Positions 53,111-63,280 of a DNA stretch of 64,000 nt are shown piece after piece. Both the position numbers and the translations under genes were made by a program. The DNA is taken from NCBI GenBank assembly GCA_963792705.1, contig CAWBXD010000016.1, positions 186,001 through 250,000 of the forward strand. Reading direction: 5' to 3'. This stretch comes from JBBQVS01 sp963792705. Its GTDB lineage: Bacteria; Chloroflexota; Ktedonobacteria; Ktedonobacterales; Ktedonobacteraceae. Every line of letters begins with the position of its first letter. The stretch's first letter is position 1. Below the pieces are notes generated by a model that saw only the letters and a list, made by a program, of their open reading frames with translations, was not told where the DNA came from and searched no databases.

Positions 53111-55927
53111 TTAGATATTGAGTCGCCAGACACCTCGACCATGAGTCGCCGCGTAAAGCACTCTGCCATTTTCCGAAAGAGTCAAACTATACACAGCTAC
53201 GAAAGGTAGACCTGTTGCGGCATTACTCCAATGTGTGCTACCATTTCTCAACCGCGCAACACCAAAGTCCGTTGAGACGTACACATTTCCCTTAGCACTA
53301 TCGAAGGCAATACCTGTAATAGGTTGATCGCCCAGATTACTGCTAATGTTATTCCAGGTGGCCTTTCCCGTCTGAGGGTTATAGGTCACATCGAACACGT
53401 GCCCTGGAGTTGCAGGGGTGTACGCATCATAGCCAGAGAACGAAACGTAGGCATGGTAGGGATTTTTGGGGTCAACTGCGATACCACTGATAAAGCGTCC
53501 TGGCTGGACTGCTGTATCAATACGTGTGAAGTTCACAGATTTTGAATTGGCAGCATTGGCGTTCGTCGATATGAAGAGACGACCAAGACGTGTCGCGGTC
53601 CACATCGTGCTTGTATCACTAGGCGCACGCTGGATGGATACTACATAGCTACCACCCTTATCGGTGCCAAAGGATGTACTTGTCAGATCAGCTCCAAGTG
53701 GTACCCAATCGCCACATGGCGGGTTGTAGACACCAGTTGTTTCACCACAGTTCTTATCAAGAAAGGCTTGTGAACCACCATTATCTATTGTGCGCCAAAC
53801 ATGTTGAAGACCAACAAACATTGTACCACTCGTTTGTGGATCACCGATTAACGGAACATAGAAGGACGCGGCTTCATTGCTGGCCGTTAACGGGTCAGAA
53901 ATGTTGTCCCAGGTATTTGGATTAGTAGCATTGAAGTTCACGTCGATGTTCGGTCCAAAGTAAGTATGCATACGAACGTTGGTATTGCCCACATCAATAA
54001 CGGACTGACCACCATCGCCACCAACAGACTCAAACCATGTTGGAGTACTATTAGCGTTATACGACCATGTACCATTGTCCTGTGTACCACCAATAAGGTC
54101 ATTCTTTGGGTCTTTAGGATTGACCGTCACACTCTGGAATTGTAAATCCGCTAATCCTGCATTATCGCTATAGAGGGTGGTAGGAATAGCACTTAGCCAC
54201 AACTGACAATCGGTTAGATCAGCACTCTTCAAGCCACGCGTAGCACATTGAGCAGATGCATTGGTGAATGTACCATCGGTACGAACAAGGCCGCCATCTG
54301 AACTAAGGAACGCGATATTGGGATTATTAGGATCAAACGCGACAGCGTGCTGGTCGGGGTGAATACCAAGTGGTGGATTCTGAGCATCGTTGGTTATATC
54401 AGTGAAACTCACACCGGCATTTGTGGAACGCATTACTGCTCTTCCATTGGAAGGTGGAGTTGTGGTGAAGATTTCACTATACTGCATTGAGCCGCCATAC
54501 CAAACGGTATTAGGCTGTCCAGGAGACGAGGCGATCCACATATCATAGGTGCATTGCGTCTCACAGAAATTGTAAGAGCTATAGCCAGGGGTACCAGGAG
54601 TTGGGTTAGAAAGCTTGGTCCAGCCGGGGTTTTTAACGCCATCGGTCAAGGTAGAAGCAGCAACGTTAGCATTATCAACACGGTAGAAATCAGCATTTGC
54701 GCTGGCGAGGTCGCCAAGGTAGATGCGTAGATTATTGCCCATAGGAGCTAGCGCGAACTCGGTACGTGAGGTCGCGCTATTGGCAACACTACCACCACCT
54801 GCCGAAGCAAAAATTTGTTCAAAAGCTTCATTTTCCAGTTCGCGGTACAGGCCGTAGTCAAAGACGGAGAAGTATACGCGTGATGGTAAACCAGCCGCGA
54901 GACCTGTACGGTCAAAGACAATCTTGCTTATGCCGCCGCGAAAGAAGTCGTTGCCATTGGGCGAACTAGGATTGACGGTATCAGACTCTTTGCTAAAGAC
55001 AAGGGTAAATGTTTGACCGCCGTTCATTGACTCGTATAAGCCAACTACAGGCGCATCAGGTGGCGTAAAGCGACCGCCGTTGACGGCTGATGCACCATGA
55101 CGAGCTACCCCTGTGCCGATGAGTATATGTTTCGAGTTCACAGGATCAATAGCGATTGCGCCAATCGCTCGGTTCTTAGCCGCTGTAATACTACCAGGGA
55201 CAAGACTCCATGACGCACCATAGTTTGTCGATCTGTAGAGACCAACACCTGCTTCAGAGTCACTAGAGCCATTCACCTCACCTGTTCCAACGTAGATAAT
55301 ACGACCATCAGGTGTGGTGGGATCAATGGAAAGCGAGCCAATAGCATTAGAGGGAATGCCACGAGAAGATGCTGTCCAATGAGGAACGGGAGCGAGAGCA
55401 TCGCTTGATACCCAGACACCACCGCCAGCAGCACCAACCCAAAGACGACAGAATGTCGGTGTACAAGGGTTAGAAATAGCTAATGCTGTTTCTCGGCCAG
55501 AGACAGTTGTCGAACGACCCGTGTAAGTCACAATACCGGGAACATTGCCAACAACTGGTCCAACCTGCTGCCAGGGGCTATTGTAGTTATTGGGGACAAC
55601 CGTGTTCGACACGCCCGACCAGGATTGATAGGCGTTCATTGCCTGATTATAAGAAACGTACTTACCTGGATACGCCTGATTGTCGTACATTTCTCTTTCG
55701 GCAGCCGCACCTTGATTGACTTTCCCAGAACCAGGGGTTGGATTGTTATCGTCGTAATTTCCATCTTGATCATAGTGAGTACTCAGGAAATGGTTAAAAT
55801 TCTTCTGTACAGGGTTCGCACGTACCTGAAATGGGTTCAAATAGGTAACAACACCAGCTACTATCAATGTAGCAACGATAAGCCCGTACAAGAGGGTATA
55901 GCGCATTTTTGTAGTAAGATGTGCCAT
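53111..55927 (-). CDS. Exported BNR/sortilin-type beta-propeller protein
   Basis: Large secreted protein of about 938 residues. A signal peptide starts at MAHLTTKMRYTLLYGLIVATL and continues hydrophobic to about residue 30. The rest is built of repeated BNR/Asp-box-like units (for example STNYGASWSLVPG, SMNGGQTFTLVFS, STNAGVSFTDITN and TIDNGGSQAF), as in VPS10/sortilin and sialidase-type beta-propellers. No catalytic site is evident. It may act as an extracellular binding or glycan-handling protein. ATG 55927 is favoured over GTG 55948; GGAGG lies 14 bases before it, so the start is not certain. Confidence 0.82.
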   Translation of the reverse strand: MAHLTTKMRYTLLYGLIVATLIVAGVVTYLNPFQVRANPVQKNFNHFLSTHYDQDGNYDDNNPTPGSGKVNQGAAAEREMYDNQAYPGKYVSYNQAMNAYQSWSGVSNTVVPNNYNSPWQQVGPVVGNVPGIVTYTGRSTTVSGRETALAISNPCTPTFCRLWVGAAGGGVWVSSDALAPVPHWTASSRGIPSNAIGSLSIDPTTPDGRIIYVGTGEVNGSSDSEAGVGLYRSTNYGASWSLVPGSITAAKNRAIGAIAIDPVNSKHILIGTGVARHGASAVNGGRFTPPDAPVVGLYESMNGGQTFTLVFSKESDTVNPSSPNGNDFFRGGISKIVFDRTGLAAGLPSRVYFSVFDYGLYRELENEAFEQIFASAGGGSVANSATSRTEFALAPMGNNLRIYLGDLASANADFYRVDNANVAASTLTDGVKNPGWTKLSNPTPGTPGYSSYNFCETQCTYDMWIASSPGQPNTVWYGGSMQYSEIFTTTPPSNGRAVMRSTNAGVSFTDITNDAQNPPLGIHPDQHAVAFDPNNPNIAFLSSDGGLVRTDGTFTNASAQCATRGLKSADLTDCQLWLSAIPTTLYSDNAGLADLQFQSVTVNPKDPKNDLIGGTQDNGTWSYNANSTPTWFESVGGDGGQSVIDVGNTNVRMHTYFGPNIDVNFNATNPNTWDNISDPLTASNEAASFYVPLIGDPQTSGTMFVGLQHVWRTIDNGGSQAFLDKNCGETTGVYNPPCGDWVPLGADLTSTSFGTDKGGSYVVSIQRAPSDTSTMWTATRLGRLFISTNANAANSKSVNFTRIDTAVQPGRFISGIAVDPKNPYHAYVSFSGYDAYTPATPGHVFDVTYNPQTGKATWNNISSNLGDQPITGIAFDSAKGNVYVSTDFGVARLRNGSTHWSNAATGLPFVAVYSLTLSENGRVLYAATHGRGVWRLNI

Positions 55928-56428
55928 ATGTTTGTTATCGGCCTCCACAAATATTTTTAAAGGGGGGATTGAGAGCGATGAGAGAATGAATTGTTCTTCA
56001 CCTCATGCTCTTTAAAAAAAAGATACGGTGTACACTTACGTTGTGTACAGCAGACTCCTTTCTAAAAGATGCAAATTTACGCAAGAAGACGAGAAGATGA
56101 CTTAGCGAGAAGTATGTAGGGAAATGAGTGTAGCACCCTCAACAAGAATAAACGAAAGATATACTTGAGTAAAGGGCAAATATGTAGTGATTTTCATGGA
56201 GAAATGGTTAAGATATTACTTTTTCTTAACCATGCCTTAACCTGTACATGTGTCATAATATGTAACATGATTTGGGACATCGCTCTACCACTGTTTATGT
56301 TCATCATAATGATGCTCTTGAGCGTGATACAACTGTGTAGATTTTCTGATGGCAAGAGATCGTTATGAAATGATGGAGATAGTGTGGTTCTGCAAAGAGC
56401 ACTAGAGAGGTTAGGAAAGAGGTACATA
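55928..56428. other. Intergenic region between divergent genes
   Basis: About 500 bases, AT-rich, without a convincing gene. A ten-bp hairpin (ATGGTTAAGA 56204-56213 with 56224-56233) is the main structure. A 67-codon frame at 56165-56368 overlaps the hairpin and has no ribosome site. Promoters for both flanking genes must be here but none stands out. Confidence 0.4.
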
Positions 56429-57112
56429 ATGCCAAGACTGGCTTTTTTACTTGACGTGGATAATACGCTGTTGGCGAATGATGATGTGAAGAAAGATTTT
56501 GATGAGCATCTGCAGGTAGAGTTAGGGCCGACACTGACAAAACGCTTTTGGGCGATCTATGAGCAGGTACGCCAGGAGGAGAGCGTGGTCGATATCCCGA
56601 TTTCGCTCAAGCGACTTCGTGAGCAGGTACCGCTTTCAGAGCTAGATGAGCAGACCTATCAGCATGTGCATTCAATCTTTGATAACTATCCCTTTGTCAA
56701 CAAGCTGTATCCCTATGTTTTCGAGACACTTGCCTATTTGAAGACGCTTGGGACAACCGTTGTTGTTTCCGATGGCGACCTAATTTTTCAAGCCGAGAAG
56801 ATTGTAAATAGCCATCTCGCCGATGCCGTAGGGGGTCGCGTCTTGATTTATACGCATAAGCAAGAAAGAATCGACGATATCATGAAGAATTATCCGGCCG
56901 ATCATTATGTCATGATCGATGATAAACCACAGATACTCGTCGATTCCAAAGGGATTATGGGTGATGAACTCACGGTTGTGTTTGTACAGCAAGGGAAGTA
57001 CGCGCTAGAAAAATTTCCTGCTGGCTTCGTGCCAGACATTACGGTTCCACACATTGGCGATGTGCGTAACATTACAGCCGAACAGTTCCTTGCAGTCAAA
57101 CAAGAAAAATAG
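56429..57112 (+). CDS. HAD superfamily hydrolase
   Basis: Haloacid dehalogenase-type phosphatase of 227 residues. Motif I is FLLDVDNTLLAND (Asp9, Asp11), motif II VVVSDGDLIFQAEK, and motif IV YVMIDDKPQILVD. A helical cap lies between residues about 20 and 90. Substrate unknown. The start is set by GAAAGAGG five bases before ATG 56429; the frame is open upstream to 56384. It is convergent with the alpha-mannosidase gene, eight bases apart. Confidence 0.88.
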   Translation: MPRLAFLLDVDNTLLANDDVKKDFDEHLQVELGPTLTKRFWAIYEQVRQEESVVDIPISLKRLREQVPLSELDEQTYQHVHSIFDNYPFVNKLYPYVFETLAYLKTLGTTVVVSDGDLIFQAEKIVNSHLADAVGGRVLIYTHKQERIDDIMKNYPADHYVMIDDKPQILVDSKGIMGDELTVVFVQQGKYALEKFPAGFVPDITVPHIGDVRNITAEQFLAVKQEK

Positions 57113-57119
57113 GTACACG

Positions 57120-60100
57120 CTACGCACGATTCAAATATACACGGAATGTTTTTATCTCGAATGGTCGCACATGGAAGGCAAAGCTGTTTTCCGTGTGCGC
57201 TACTTTTTGTAGTGGAGCCTCCAACAGATTACATTCCTGTACAGCGTTGATTGCTGTCGCAAATGTTAATGTGCCATGACCACGCTGGTTATGCGCTTCA
57301 TACAAACGTACAATCAGTCCGTCACCATCTTCGGCAGGCTTCACCGTCTCCACGACAACATGATCGCAATCGGTGTAGACGAACGAATAGGCTTCTATAG
57401 TGAGCACGTCGTTGACAGGTGTAGATGTTTTTTCGACAAGCTGTTTGCTTAGTACAAAGGCTGGCACGTTCAGTTCATAGGCATGACGCACAGTTTGGGC
57501 GGCACGCCAATCGCCTTGATGGGGTAACAGGCTATAGGTGAAGCGATGTATTCCCTGATCAGCATTGGCGTCTGGATAGACGCCTGATTTGAGCAAAGTC
57601 AGACGCAGAATATTATCGTGGCAGTCATGCCCATATTTGCTATCGTTAAGCAAGCTCACGCCATAGCCGCCTTCGCTGACATCGGCCCAACGATGGGCAC
57701 AGACCTCGAAACGCGCCATATCCCATGACGTGTTGCGATGTGTTGGACGTTCGACGCTGCCAAACTGAATTTCATAGGTAGCACGTGTACTATTGATTGC
57801 TAGAGGAAATGCGGCTTTGAGCACCGTTTGATGTTCATGCCAGTCAATTTCGGTAGCGATGTCGATGCGCGGTGAGCTACGCCAGAGCGAGATACGTTGT
57901 GTGATACGTGACGCAAGATAAGAACGCTCTACCTCAACGGTGACGCGGACTGGTCCCTGTTCAACGATACGCAGCACCGATGTATCGCGCAATCGGTAGG
58001 CTTTTTCTTCATAAAATAGGTCAATATCCCACGCATCGAAGTTAAGCGGTCTATCTTCGTAAGCAACGAGTTGATTGCCAGGTTGTCCTTCAACGAAGAT
58101 ATTGCGCTCGGCACGTTTGTCATACAGGGACTGTATTTCACCGTGTGTATCAAGAGTAAGATCATAGTAGCTATTGTGAAGAGTGATAAAACCTTCGTGG
58201 GTTGAGTCTACAGAACAGGTATCCTTAGATGATTTGTCTGGGGCAATACTTGGTTCGGAAAAGATACTGACGCCGCATGGAGGCATAGAAACGCCATCGA
58301 CAAGCACAATAGCATTTCCATCCCAATCGGTCGTTTGCTGGGTTCCAACGACACCGGCCATAGCGGTGCCTGGAATTTGCAACGGTTCTGTCCGTTCCCA
58401 AGGAAGCGTATTAAAGAAAGCAATACCTCGTTCTGCTATACCAAGATGTTCGCTCAAGACACTCAAAGCCTCACTACGTATCTCTTCCCCAATGCTTCTC
58501 ACCTGAGCATAGATGCGCTCGGCATCGTCGTACACCTCACGAATAGAGGAGCCGGGAAGGACATCATGAAACTGGTTAAGCAGCAGAAGTTGCCAGCCCT
58601 TGTTCAATTGCTCTTGACGGGAAGGCATTCCATACAGGCTAGCCCATGAGTTGAGGAATTCTATATCTCGATAGAATAACTCGGAACGACGGTTGAGTTG
58701 CTTTATATGCGCCTGTGAGGTGTAGGTGCCACGATGATATTCAAGATAAAGTTCGCCAACCCAACGAGGAAGTTGTGGAGAGTCCCACACCCGTTCGTAA
58801 AGCGATGAGAAGTATGCATCGACGGTACCCCAGCGCACACCTGGGAAGTTTGGCATATCCATCAGTACCTGCGACGTTTGCAGCATTTCTTCGGTTGGTC
58901 CACCGCCGCCATCGCCCCAACCTGCGAGGTAAAGCAGGTTGTCATTCACATCCTGCTGACGATAGTTTGCCCATGTGCCAGTCATATCTTGAGCACGTAA
59001 TGGGCCGTTGTAGGTATAATATGTGTTTGTGGCGTGTGGGTCCGGCGCGGTTACAAAGTGAGTCAAAACTTCTGAACCATCAATTCCACGCCAGCGAAAG
59101 GTATCACAGGGCATACGATTGAACTGGTTCCAACTAATTTTTGTTGTCATAAATACTGGAATATCACAGCCACGCATAATTTGTGGCAGGGCGGCACTAT
59201 AACCAAAGACATCTGGCAGCCAGATATGATGCGGCGTGATGCCAAATTCCTGTTGTATGAAACGTGTGCCATGCATAATCTGACGCACAAGCGATTCGCC
59301 TGATGTCAGATTACAATCGGCCTCAACCCACATGGCACCTACTGGCTCAAAACGTCCTTCGGCGACGCGCTGTTTGACCCGTGCGTAGAGTTCTGGCATA
59401 TCCTCTTTTAGCCATTGCAGGACTTGTGGCTGACTTTGACTATAGTGTAGTTGTGGATAGCGATCCATGAGATTGAGCACGGTTGAGACGGTATGAGCGA
59501 TCTTCTGGCGCGTTCTCCAATAGGGCCATAGCCAGCCAACATCAAGATGGGCATGTCCACTTAGCGTAATGCTAGGCTGATCGGCTGACTCTGGATAGTC
59601 GTTGAGGGTCGTTTGCAAATAGTCGTAGGCGGCAGATGCTGAGGTGCGTAAGCGTTCGCTATGCCAACCTTCGCGGAGATCGAGCATGGTGTACGCGGTG
59701 TTGAGGTGTTCCAATAAGGCGTGGCGTACACGTTCATGCTCGCCCATTGTGAGCAGTGCTTCAAACGTGGTGAGCATCAAAAAAGAGAGTTGCCAGAGAG
59801 GGATGTTTCTATGGCGTAGAGTGAGGCCCCCAAAGAGGTGCGGAACTGCTGTGTATGCTTGTATCGTGATTGTATGTGGTTGTCCATCATAGGCTTGTTC
59901 GGGAAGGAGTAAAAAGAGGTGGCGATAATCCAGCCCGCCAATCGCGCGACCATCAAGGAACACGGTTGCTTCTATGACCAGAAGGATGCTATCATCTTTA
60001 CTCGTATTCCAGGCAAGATGTAATGTGGTGGGAACAGTTGTCGCAGGAAGTTGAAAGGCAAGCCAACTCGTGCCATGTGTCTTGCCCCAGAGTTGCCCCT

Positions 60101-60269
60101 GCTCTACTAATAACCAAGAAGTGGTATCAGTCAATGGTGCTACTGGCGGAGGAGTCATAGGACCGTCAGCGGGAGCAATATAGACAGGAGCAACAGGTAT
60201 TGCTTGACCCTGAGCTACATGACCAAGTTCAGCGATACGAGCTTGCAATTTTTGTGTAGTAAGCAACAT
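57120..60269 (-). CDS. GH38 alpha-mannosidase
   Basis: Cytoplasmic-looking glycoside hydrolase family 38 enzyme of 1049 residues, with no signal peptide. The catalytic domain (about 220-520) starts at SGHAHLDVGWLWPYW (zinc-binding His and Asp) and carries the nucleophile Asp353 in WLPDVFGYSAALPQI. Also present are MWVEADCNLTSGESL and FHDVLPGSSIREVYDDA. The C-terminal half is beta-rich, as in the family. It would release mannose from oligosaccharides or glycan breakdown products. Flanked by a methyltransferase gene, 88 bases upstream in the same direction. Confidence 0.94.
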   Translation of the reverse strand: MLLTTQKLQARIAELGHVAQGQAIPVAPVYIAPADGPMTPPPVAPLTDTTSWLLVEQGQLWGKTHGTSWLAFQLPATTVPTTLHLAWNTSKDDSILLVIEATVFLDGRAIGGLDYRHLFLLLPEQAYDGQPHTITIQAYTAVPHLFGGLTLRHRNIPLWQLSFLMLTTFEALLTMGEHERVRHALLEHLNTAYTMLDLREGWHSERLRTSASAAYDYLQTTLNDYPESADQPSITLSGHAHLDVGWLWPYWRTRQKIAHTVSTVLNLMDRYPQLHYSQSQPQVLQWLKEDMPELYARVKQRVAEGRFEPVGAMWVEADCNLTSGESLVRQIMHGTRFIQQEFGITPHHIWLPDVFGYSAALPQIMRGCDIPVFMTTKISWNQFNRMPCDTFRWRGIDGSEVLTHFVTAPDPHATNTYYTYNGPLRAQDMTGTWANYRQQDVNDNLLYLAGWGDGGGGPTEEMLQTSQVLMDMPNFPGVRWGTVDAYFSSLYERVWDSPQLPRWVGELYLEYHRGTYTSQAHIKQLNRRSELFYRDIEFLNSWASLYGMPSRQEQLNKGWQLLLLNQFHDVLPGSSIREVYDDAERIYAQVRSIGEEIRSEALSVLSEHLGIAERGIAFFNTLPWERTEPLQIPGTAMAGVVGTQQTTDWDGNAIVLVDGVSMPPCGVSIFSEPSIAPDKSSKDTCSVDSTHEGFITLHNSYYDLTLDTHGEIQSLYDKRAERNIFVEGQPGNQLVAYEDRPLNFDAWDIDLFYEEKAYRLRDTSVLRIVEQGPVRVTVEVERSYLASRITQRISLWRSSPRIDIATEIDWHEHQTVLKAAFPLAINSTRATYEIQFGSVERPTHRNTSWDMARFEVCAHRWADVSEGGYGVSLLNDSKYGHDCHDNILRLTLLKSGVYPDANADQGIHRFTYSLLPHQGDWRAAQTVRHAYELNVPAFVLSKQLVEKTSTPVNDVLTIEAYSFVYTDCDHVVVETVKPAEDGDGLIVRLYEAHNQRGHGTLTFATAINAVQECNLLEAPLQKVAHTENSFAFHVRPFEIKTFRVYLNRA

Positions 60270-60357
60270 ACAATATTCCTTCTATCACTATAAAGGGAAA
60301 TCCGGGCATCCCTTACAAGTGAAACAACGACAAATCAACCTTGACTATGTAATAATA

Positions 60358-61230
60358 TCAAACGTTCGGCTTCCTGCCTACATAAAGTAGGTGGTCAGCA
60401 GCACCATAAAGCGATGGCTCTCTACCAAGTTGGTAATTCAGATCAACCCATGCTTGCCACGCTTCGTCAGTAAGCTGATTGATCTGCTGTTCATTCTGAG
60501 CGATGATTCCTTCGCAACCAACAACATCGAGGGTCTCAAACTTTGCTTCTTCCATAAGAGGTACAATTTCGGCGGGATGAGCGAAGTAGGCATCAGTGAA
60601 ACCAACTCCTTGACCAGCATGATACACTCCGGTACGCAATATCTCTTCCCATATAGCCCATTCTTCAAGCAACGAGTGGGGCGACCTTTTAGCGATATCA
60701 CGAAAAGGGGCATAGCGGGTAATGAAGGCGGTAAAAATAAGTCCTCCTGGACGAAGTACCTGCCAAGCTTCACGAAGAGCTTGCTGTCGTTCTATATGTG
60801 TCAGCAAGTGATACAAGGGACCCAGTAATAGTACAACGTCAAACATTTTTAAATTAAGAGACGAGAGCGTGAGCACATTGCCATGTACATACTGCTGAAT
60901 AGAAAGGTTAGTCTCACGCGCTTTTTGTTGTGCGAACGTGAGATTGGCCTGAGAAAGGTCGAGAAGCGTCACCTGATACTTAAGTGAAGAAAGAGTTAAC
61001 GCATATCTGCCAGGTCCACCACCAATATCGAGTACAGATTGTGGTGCCGAAGGAAGAAAATTCGTTAGAGCACGCATAGTAATAGCAAATTCTATACGGT
61101 GTCGCTCCAAGCGTTGCCATTCAATAAGTGCATCCTTATCATAGTAGTTCTCTATAGTAGAGTTTTCAGTTCGTTCAAGAGGGGATACAATTTCTCCAGA
61201 TTGTTGCTCAAGAGAATGAAATTCGTCCAT
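60358..61230 (-). CDS. Class I SAM-dependent methyltransferase
   Basis: Protein of 290 residues with a Rossmann methyltransferase core: motif I SVLDIGGGPGRYALTL, an acidic end of strand 2 (VTLLDLSQANL), motif post-I and the strand 4 VVLLLGPLYHLL followed by AWQVLRPGGLIF. The methyl acceptor is unknown. Start at MDEFHSLEQQ because AAAGGAAG precedes that ATG; two earlier in-frame ATGs (61260, 61248) are less well placed. Confidence 0.87.
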   Translation of the reverse strand: MDEFHSLEQQSGEIVSPLERTENSTIENYYDKDALIEWQRLERHRIEFAITMRALTNFLPSAPQSVLDIGGGPGRYALTLSSLKYQVTLLDLSQANLTFAQQKARETNLSIQQYVHGNVLTLSSLNLKMFDVVLLLGPLYHLLTHIERQQALREAWQVLRPGGLIFTAFITRYAPFRDIAKRSPHSLLEEWAIWEEILRTGVYHAGQGVGFTDAYFAHPAEIVPLMEEAKFETLDVVGCEGIIAQNEQQINQLTDEAWQAWVDLNYQLGREPSLYGAADHLLYVGRKPNV

Positions 61231-61300
61231 ACTATGACTTCCTTTCATGTATGCTATCATCTATTCTATCATTCTTTCGCTTCTATGGAATTCAAAAAGT

Positions 61301-61328
61301 TTGTCCTTATTCTGCGATGTGATATAGT
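61301..61328 (+). promoter_or_regulatory. Candidate promoter of the JAMM peptidase gene
   Basis: TTGTCC (61301-61306), a 16-base spacer and TATAGT (61323-61328), about 88 bases before the ATG. A partial match only. Confidence 0.38.
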
Positions 61329-61415
61329 AGAGACAGATTCAAATAGCAAAGACAAGTACATTTACAGGCGATCAGATCGGTGTAGAAGGTATGGGGAAAG
61401 ACAAATAAGCTGTTT

Positions 61416-61919
61416 ATGAAGCAAGCGACTAAAGCATATATTTCTCTTAGTATTGAAGCCCAAAAAGCGTTATTTGTAGATGTTCATCATCGGAGTAGTA
61501 TTGAAGCGTGTGGTGTTCTGCTTGGTACGATTGACGAGCAGGGAAATTGGCATGTTGAGCAAGCATATCCATTGCGAAATGTTTTTTCGTCGCCTGTCTA
61601 TTTTGAGTTCGCGCCAGAAGAGTTGTTGATGATTGAAATGGAACACCCCAACCAAATTGTTGGCGTGTATCATAGTCATCCGACAGGATTTGCGGACGCA
61701 AGTGCTACCGACCGTCAAAACATGAAACGGGTAAACAAGGAGCAGCGCATTCCGTGGGTATGGTGTATTATTCGTGGTCCATTTACTGATGAAGCAAGAC
61801 AGGGGCATGAGGGACGCATTACGTCACCAATGATAGCAGCATATCACCACTTTGATGAGGGGCTACGAAAAATTCCTCTCATGATTGAGGAAATGCGTGA
61901 CGATAAGACAATTTACTAA
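61416..61919 (+). CDS. JAMM/MPN+ family metallopeptidase
   Basis: Zinc isopeptidase-type protein of 167 residues. It has the complete JAMM motif: Glu30 in SIEACGVLLG, then His86-x-His88-Pro, Ser96 and Asp99 in VYHSHPTGFADASATD. Members cut ubiquitin-like tags or cysteine-linked substrates, or release sulfur carriers. No ubiquitin-like protein, E1-like ThiF or E2 is within the window, so the substrate cannot be named. The protein is nearly all MPN domain with a short C-terminal helix. Solitary gene. Confidence 0.92.
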   Translation: MKQATKAYISLSIEAQKALFVDVHHRSSIEACGVLLGTIDEQGNWHVEQAYPLRNVFSSPVYFEFAPEELLMIEMEHPNQIVGVYHSHPTGFADASATDRQNMKRVNKEQRIPWVWCIIRGPFTDEARQGHEGRITSPMIAAYHHFDEGLRKIPLMIEEMRDDKTIY

Positions 61920-62017
61920 ATTGGTAGTCAGTGTACTATAAATAAGCTATAATACGCTTCATGTACAAGCAATTCAAAAAGAAATAAGGCAACCTAGAGC
62001 AAGGATAAGAAGAGCGC

Positions 62018-63256
62018 ATGAAATGTCCAAGGTGTGGAAACGAGGTTAGTTTAGAAGAGGCATTCTGTGGGCAATGTGGAACCCCAAACGCTGCTCCTCA
62101 AGCACTACCAACTGAGATGGTTCATACACCACCGCCGCGCAGTGTGCCGATGAATCCATACGCAAACAATGGAAACGTTGGGACACAACAGCCTTATGGG
62201 ATACCTCCATCGAGCAATCCACAGGGAGCTTCATTTCCACCTTCGGTACCTCTAGCTCCGCAGTCAATTTCACCATCTCCTTCTAGCAAGCAAACTGGCT
62301 TTTATCGGGATGCAACCGAGGCAATGTCTGTGCTTCCGAGTAATCCTAATGCTGGCTATCCACAGCAATTTCCATATCCTACAACGCCACCATCTGGTGC
62401 ATACCCACCTCCACCTCAAGGTACGCTTTATGGCTCTCCTGGTCAATCATCACAGGTACCGCCTGTACAGATGGGAAGCTACACAGGACAAGGATACCCA
62501 CCAGTAGGGGGACAAGCGTATAGGGGAGTGCCTGTAGCACCACAAAAGCAACGGAATGGCGTAGTAATATTTATTGTGAGCATTTGTCTCGTCATTGCCT
62601 TGCTCAGTGTGGTTGGAGTTGCGACACTCTACCTTGTAAAAGGACGAAACGGGACGCCCAAAGACACACAGGGAGGGGTGGTACCTACCGCGACAACTCT
62701 CGTGCCAACCCCCACGACAGCGGATGTTCCTACTCCAACGGCTACGGTTGCGCCAACAGACACAGTAGTACCTACCGCAACAACTCTTCCTACAGCAACG
62801 CCTGTAACAGGATTTGCCTATTGTGGGCAAGCGTGTGTTACAAATGGTTTTTCCACGCAGTATCCACTGGGATGGTCCGCAACACCGCTTACCAGTACAC
62901 AGGGAATTCAATTTGTTAATCCCGCAGCAACAGACCAGTCCGCGACATTCAAGACACCAGGAGCAACGGCTGGCGCACCTAGTGATCTTGTTGAAAATGA
63001 CTTACAACAGAATTTTGTGAATCAGAGTGGTTACACGGTTGTCACCTCTCAAGGAACGGGATATATCGGTGGTGAGACATGGTTTAAGGAAGTCATTACG
63101 TACATGGGAGCCACGCAACAAAAAGAGCATGTTGAAGTATATGCAAATGTTCATCAGGGGAAAGCATATATCCTGGAGTTGCAAGCATCAGAAGACCAGT
63201 TTGCAGCAACTAGTTCCTATTTTACAACCATTATGAATCAATTCCAGTATCAATAG
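62018..63256 (+). CDS. Zinc-ribbon membrane protein with extracellular PsbP-like domain
   Basis: Protein of 412 residues. A cytoplasmic zinc ribbon (KCPRCGNEV, then FCGQCGTPN, residues 2-24) is followed by a Pro/Gln/Gly-rich region, a transmembrane helix at about 188-210 (VVIFIVSICLVIALLSVVGVA), a Thr/Pro-rich outer linker (TPTTADVPTPTATVAP) and a compact outer domain of about 140 residues (STQYPLGWSATPL, VTSQGTGYIGGETWF) that resembles PsbP/DUF1795-type folds by pattern. Function unknown; the architecture parallels the kinase at 9178. GATAAGAAGAG precedes the ATG. Confidence 0.78.
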   Translation: MKCPRCGNEVSLEEAFCGQCGTPNAAPQALPTEMVHTPPPRSVPMNPYANNGNVGTQQPYGIPPSSNPQGASFPPSVPLAPQSISPSPSSKQTGFYRDATEAMSVLPSNPNAGYPQQFPYPTTPPSGAYPPPPQGTLYGSPGQSSQVPPVQMGSYTGQGYPPVGGQAYRGVPVAPQKQRNGVVIFIVSICLVIALLSVVGVATLYLVKGRNGTPKDTQGGVVPTATTLVPTPTTADVPTPTATVAPTDTVVPTATTLPTATPVTGFAYCGQACVTNGFSTQYPLGWSATPLTSTQGIQFVNPAATDQSATFKTPGATAGAPSDLVENDLQQNFVNQSGYTVVTSQGTGYIGGETWFKEVITYMGATQQKEHVEVYANVHQGKAYILELQASEDQFAATSSYFTTIMNQFQYQ

Positions 63257-63280
63257 CGTGTAGGTCTAGACGGAGCAACA

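Noticed and set aside
56165..56368. 67-codon gene before the HAD hydrolase
   Set aside because: No ribosome site; it reads through a hairpin, and the hydrophobic composition follows from AT-rich DNA.
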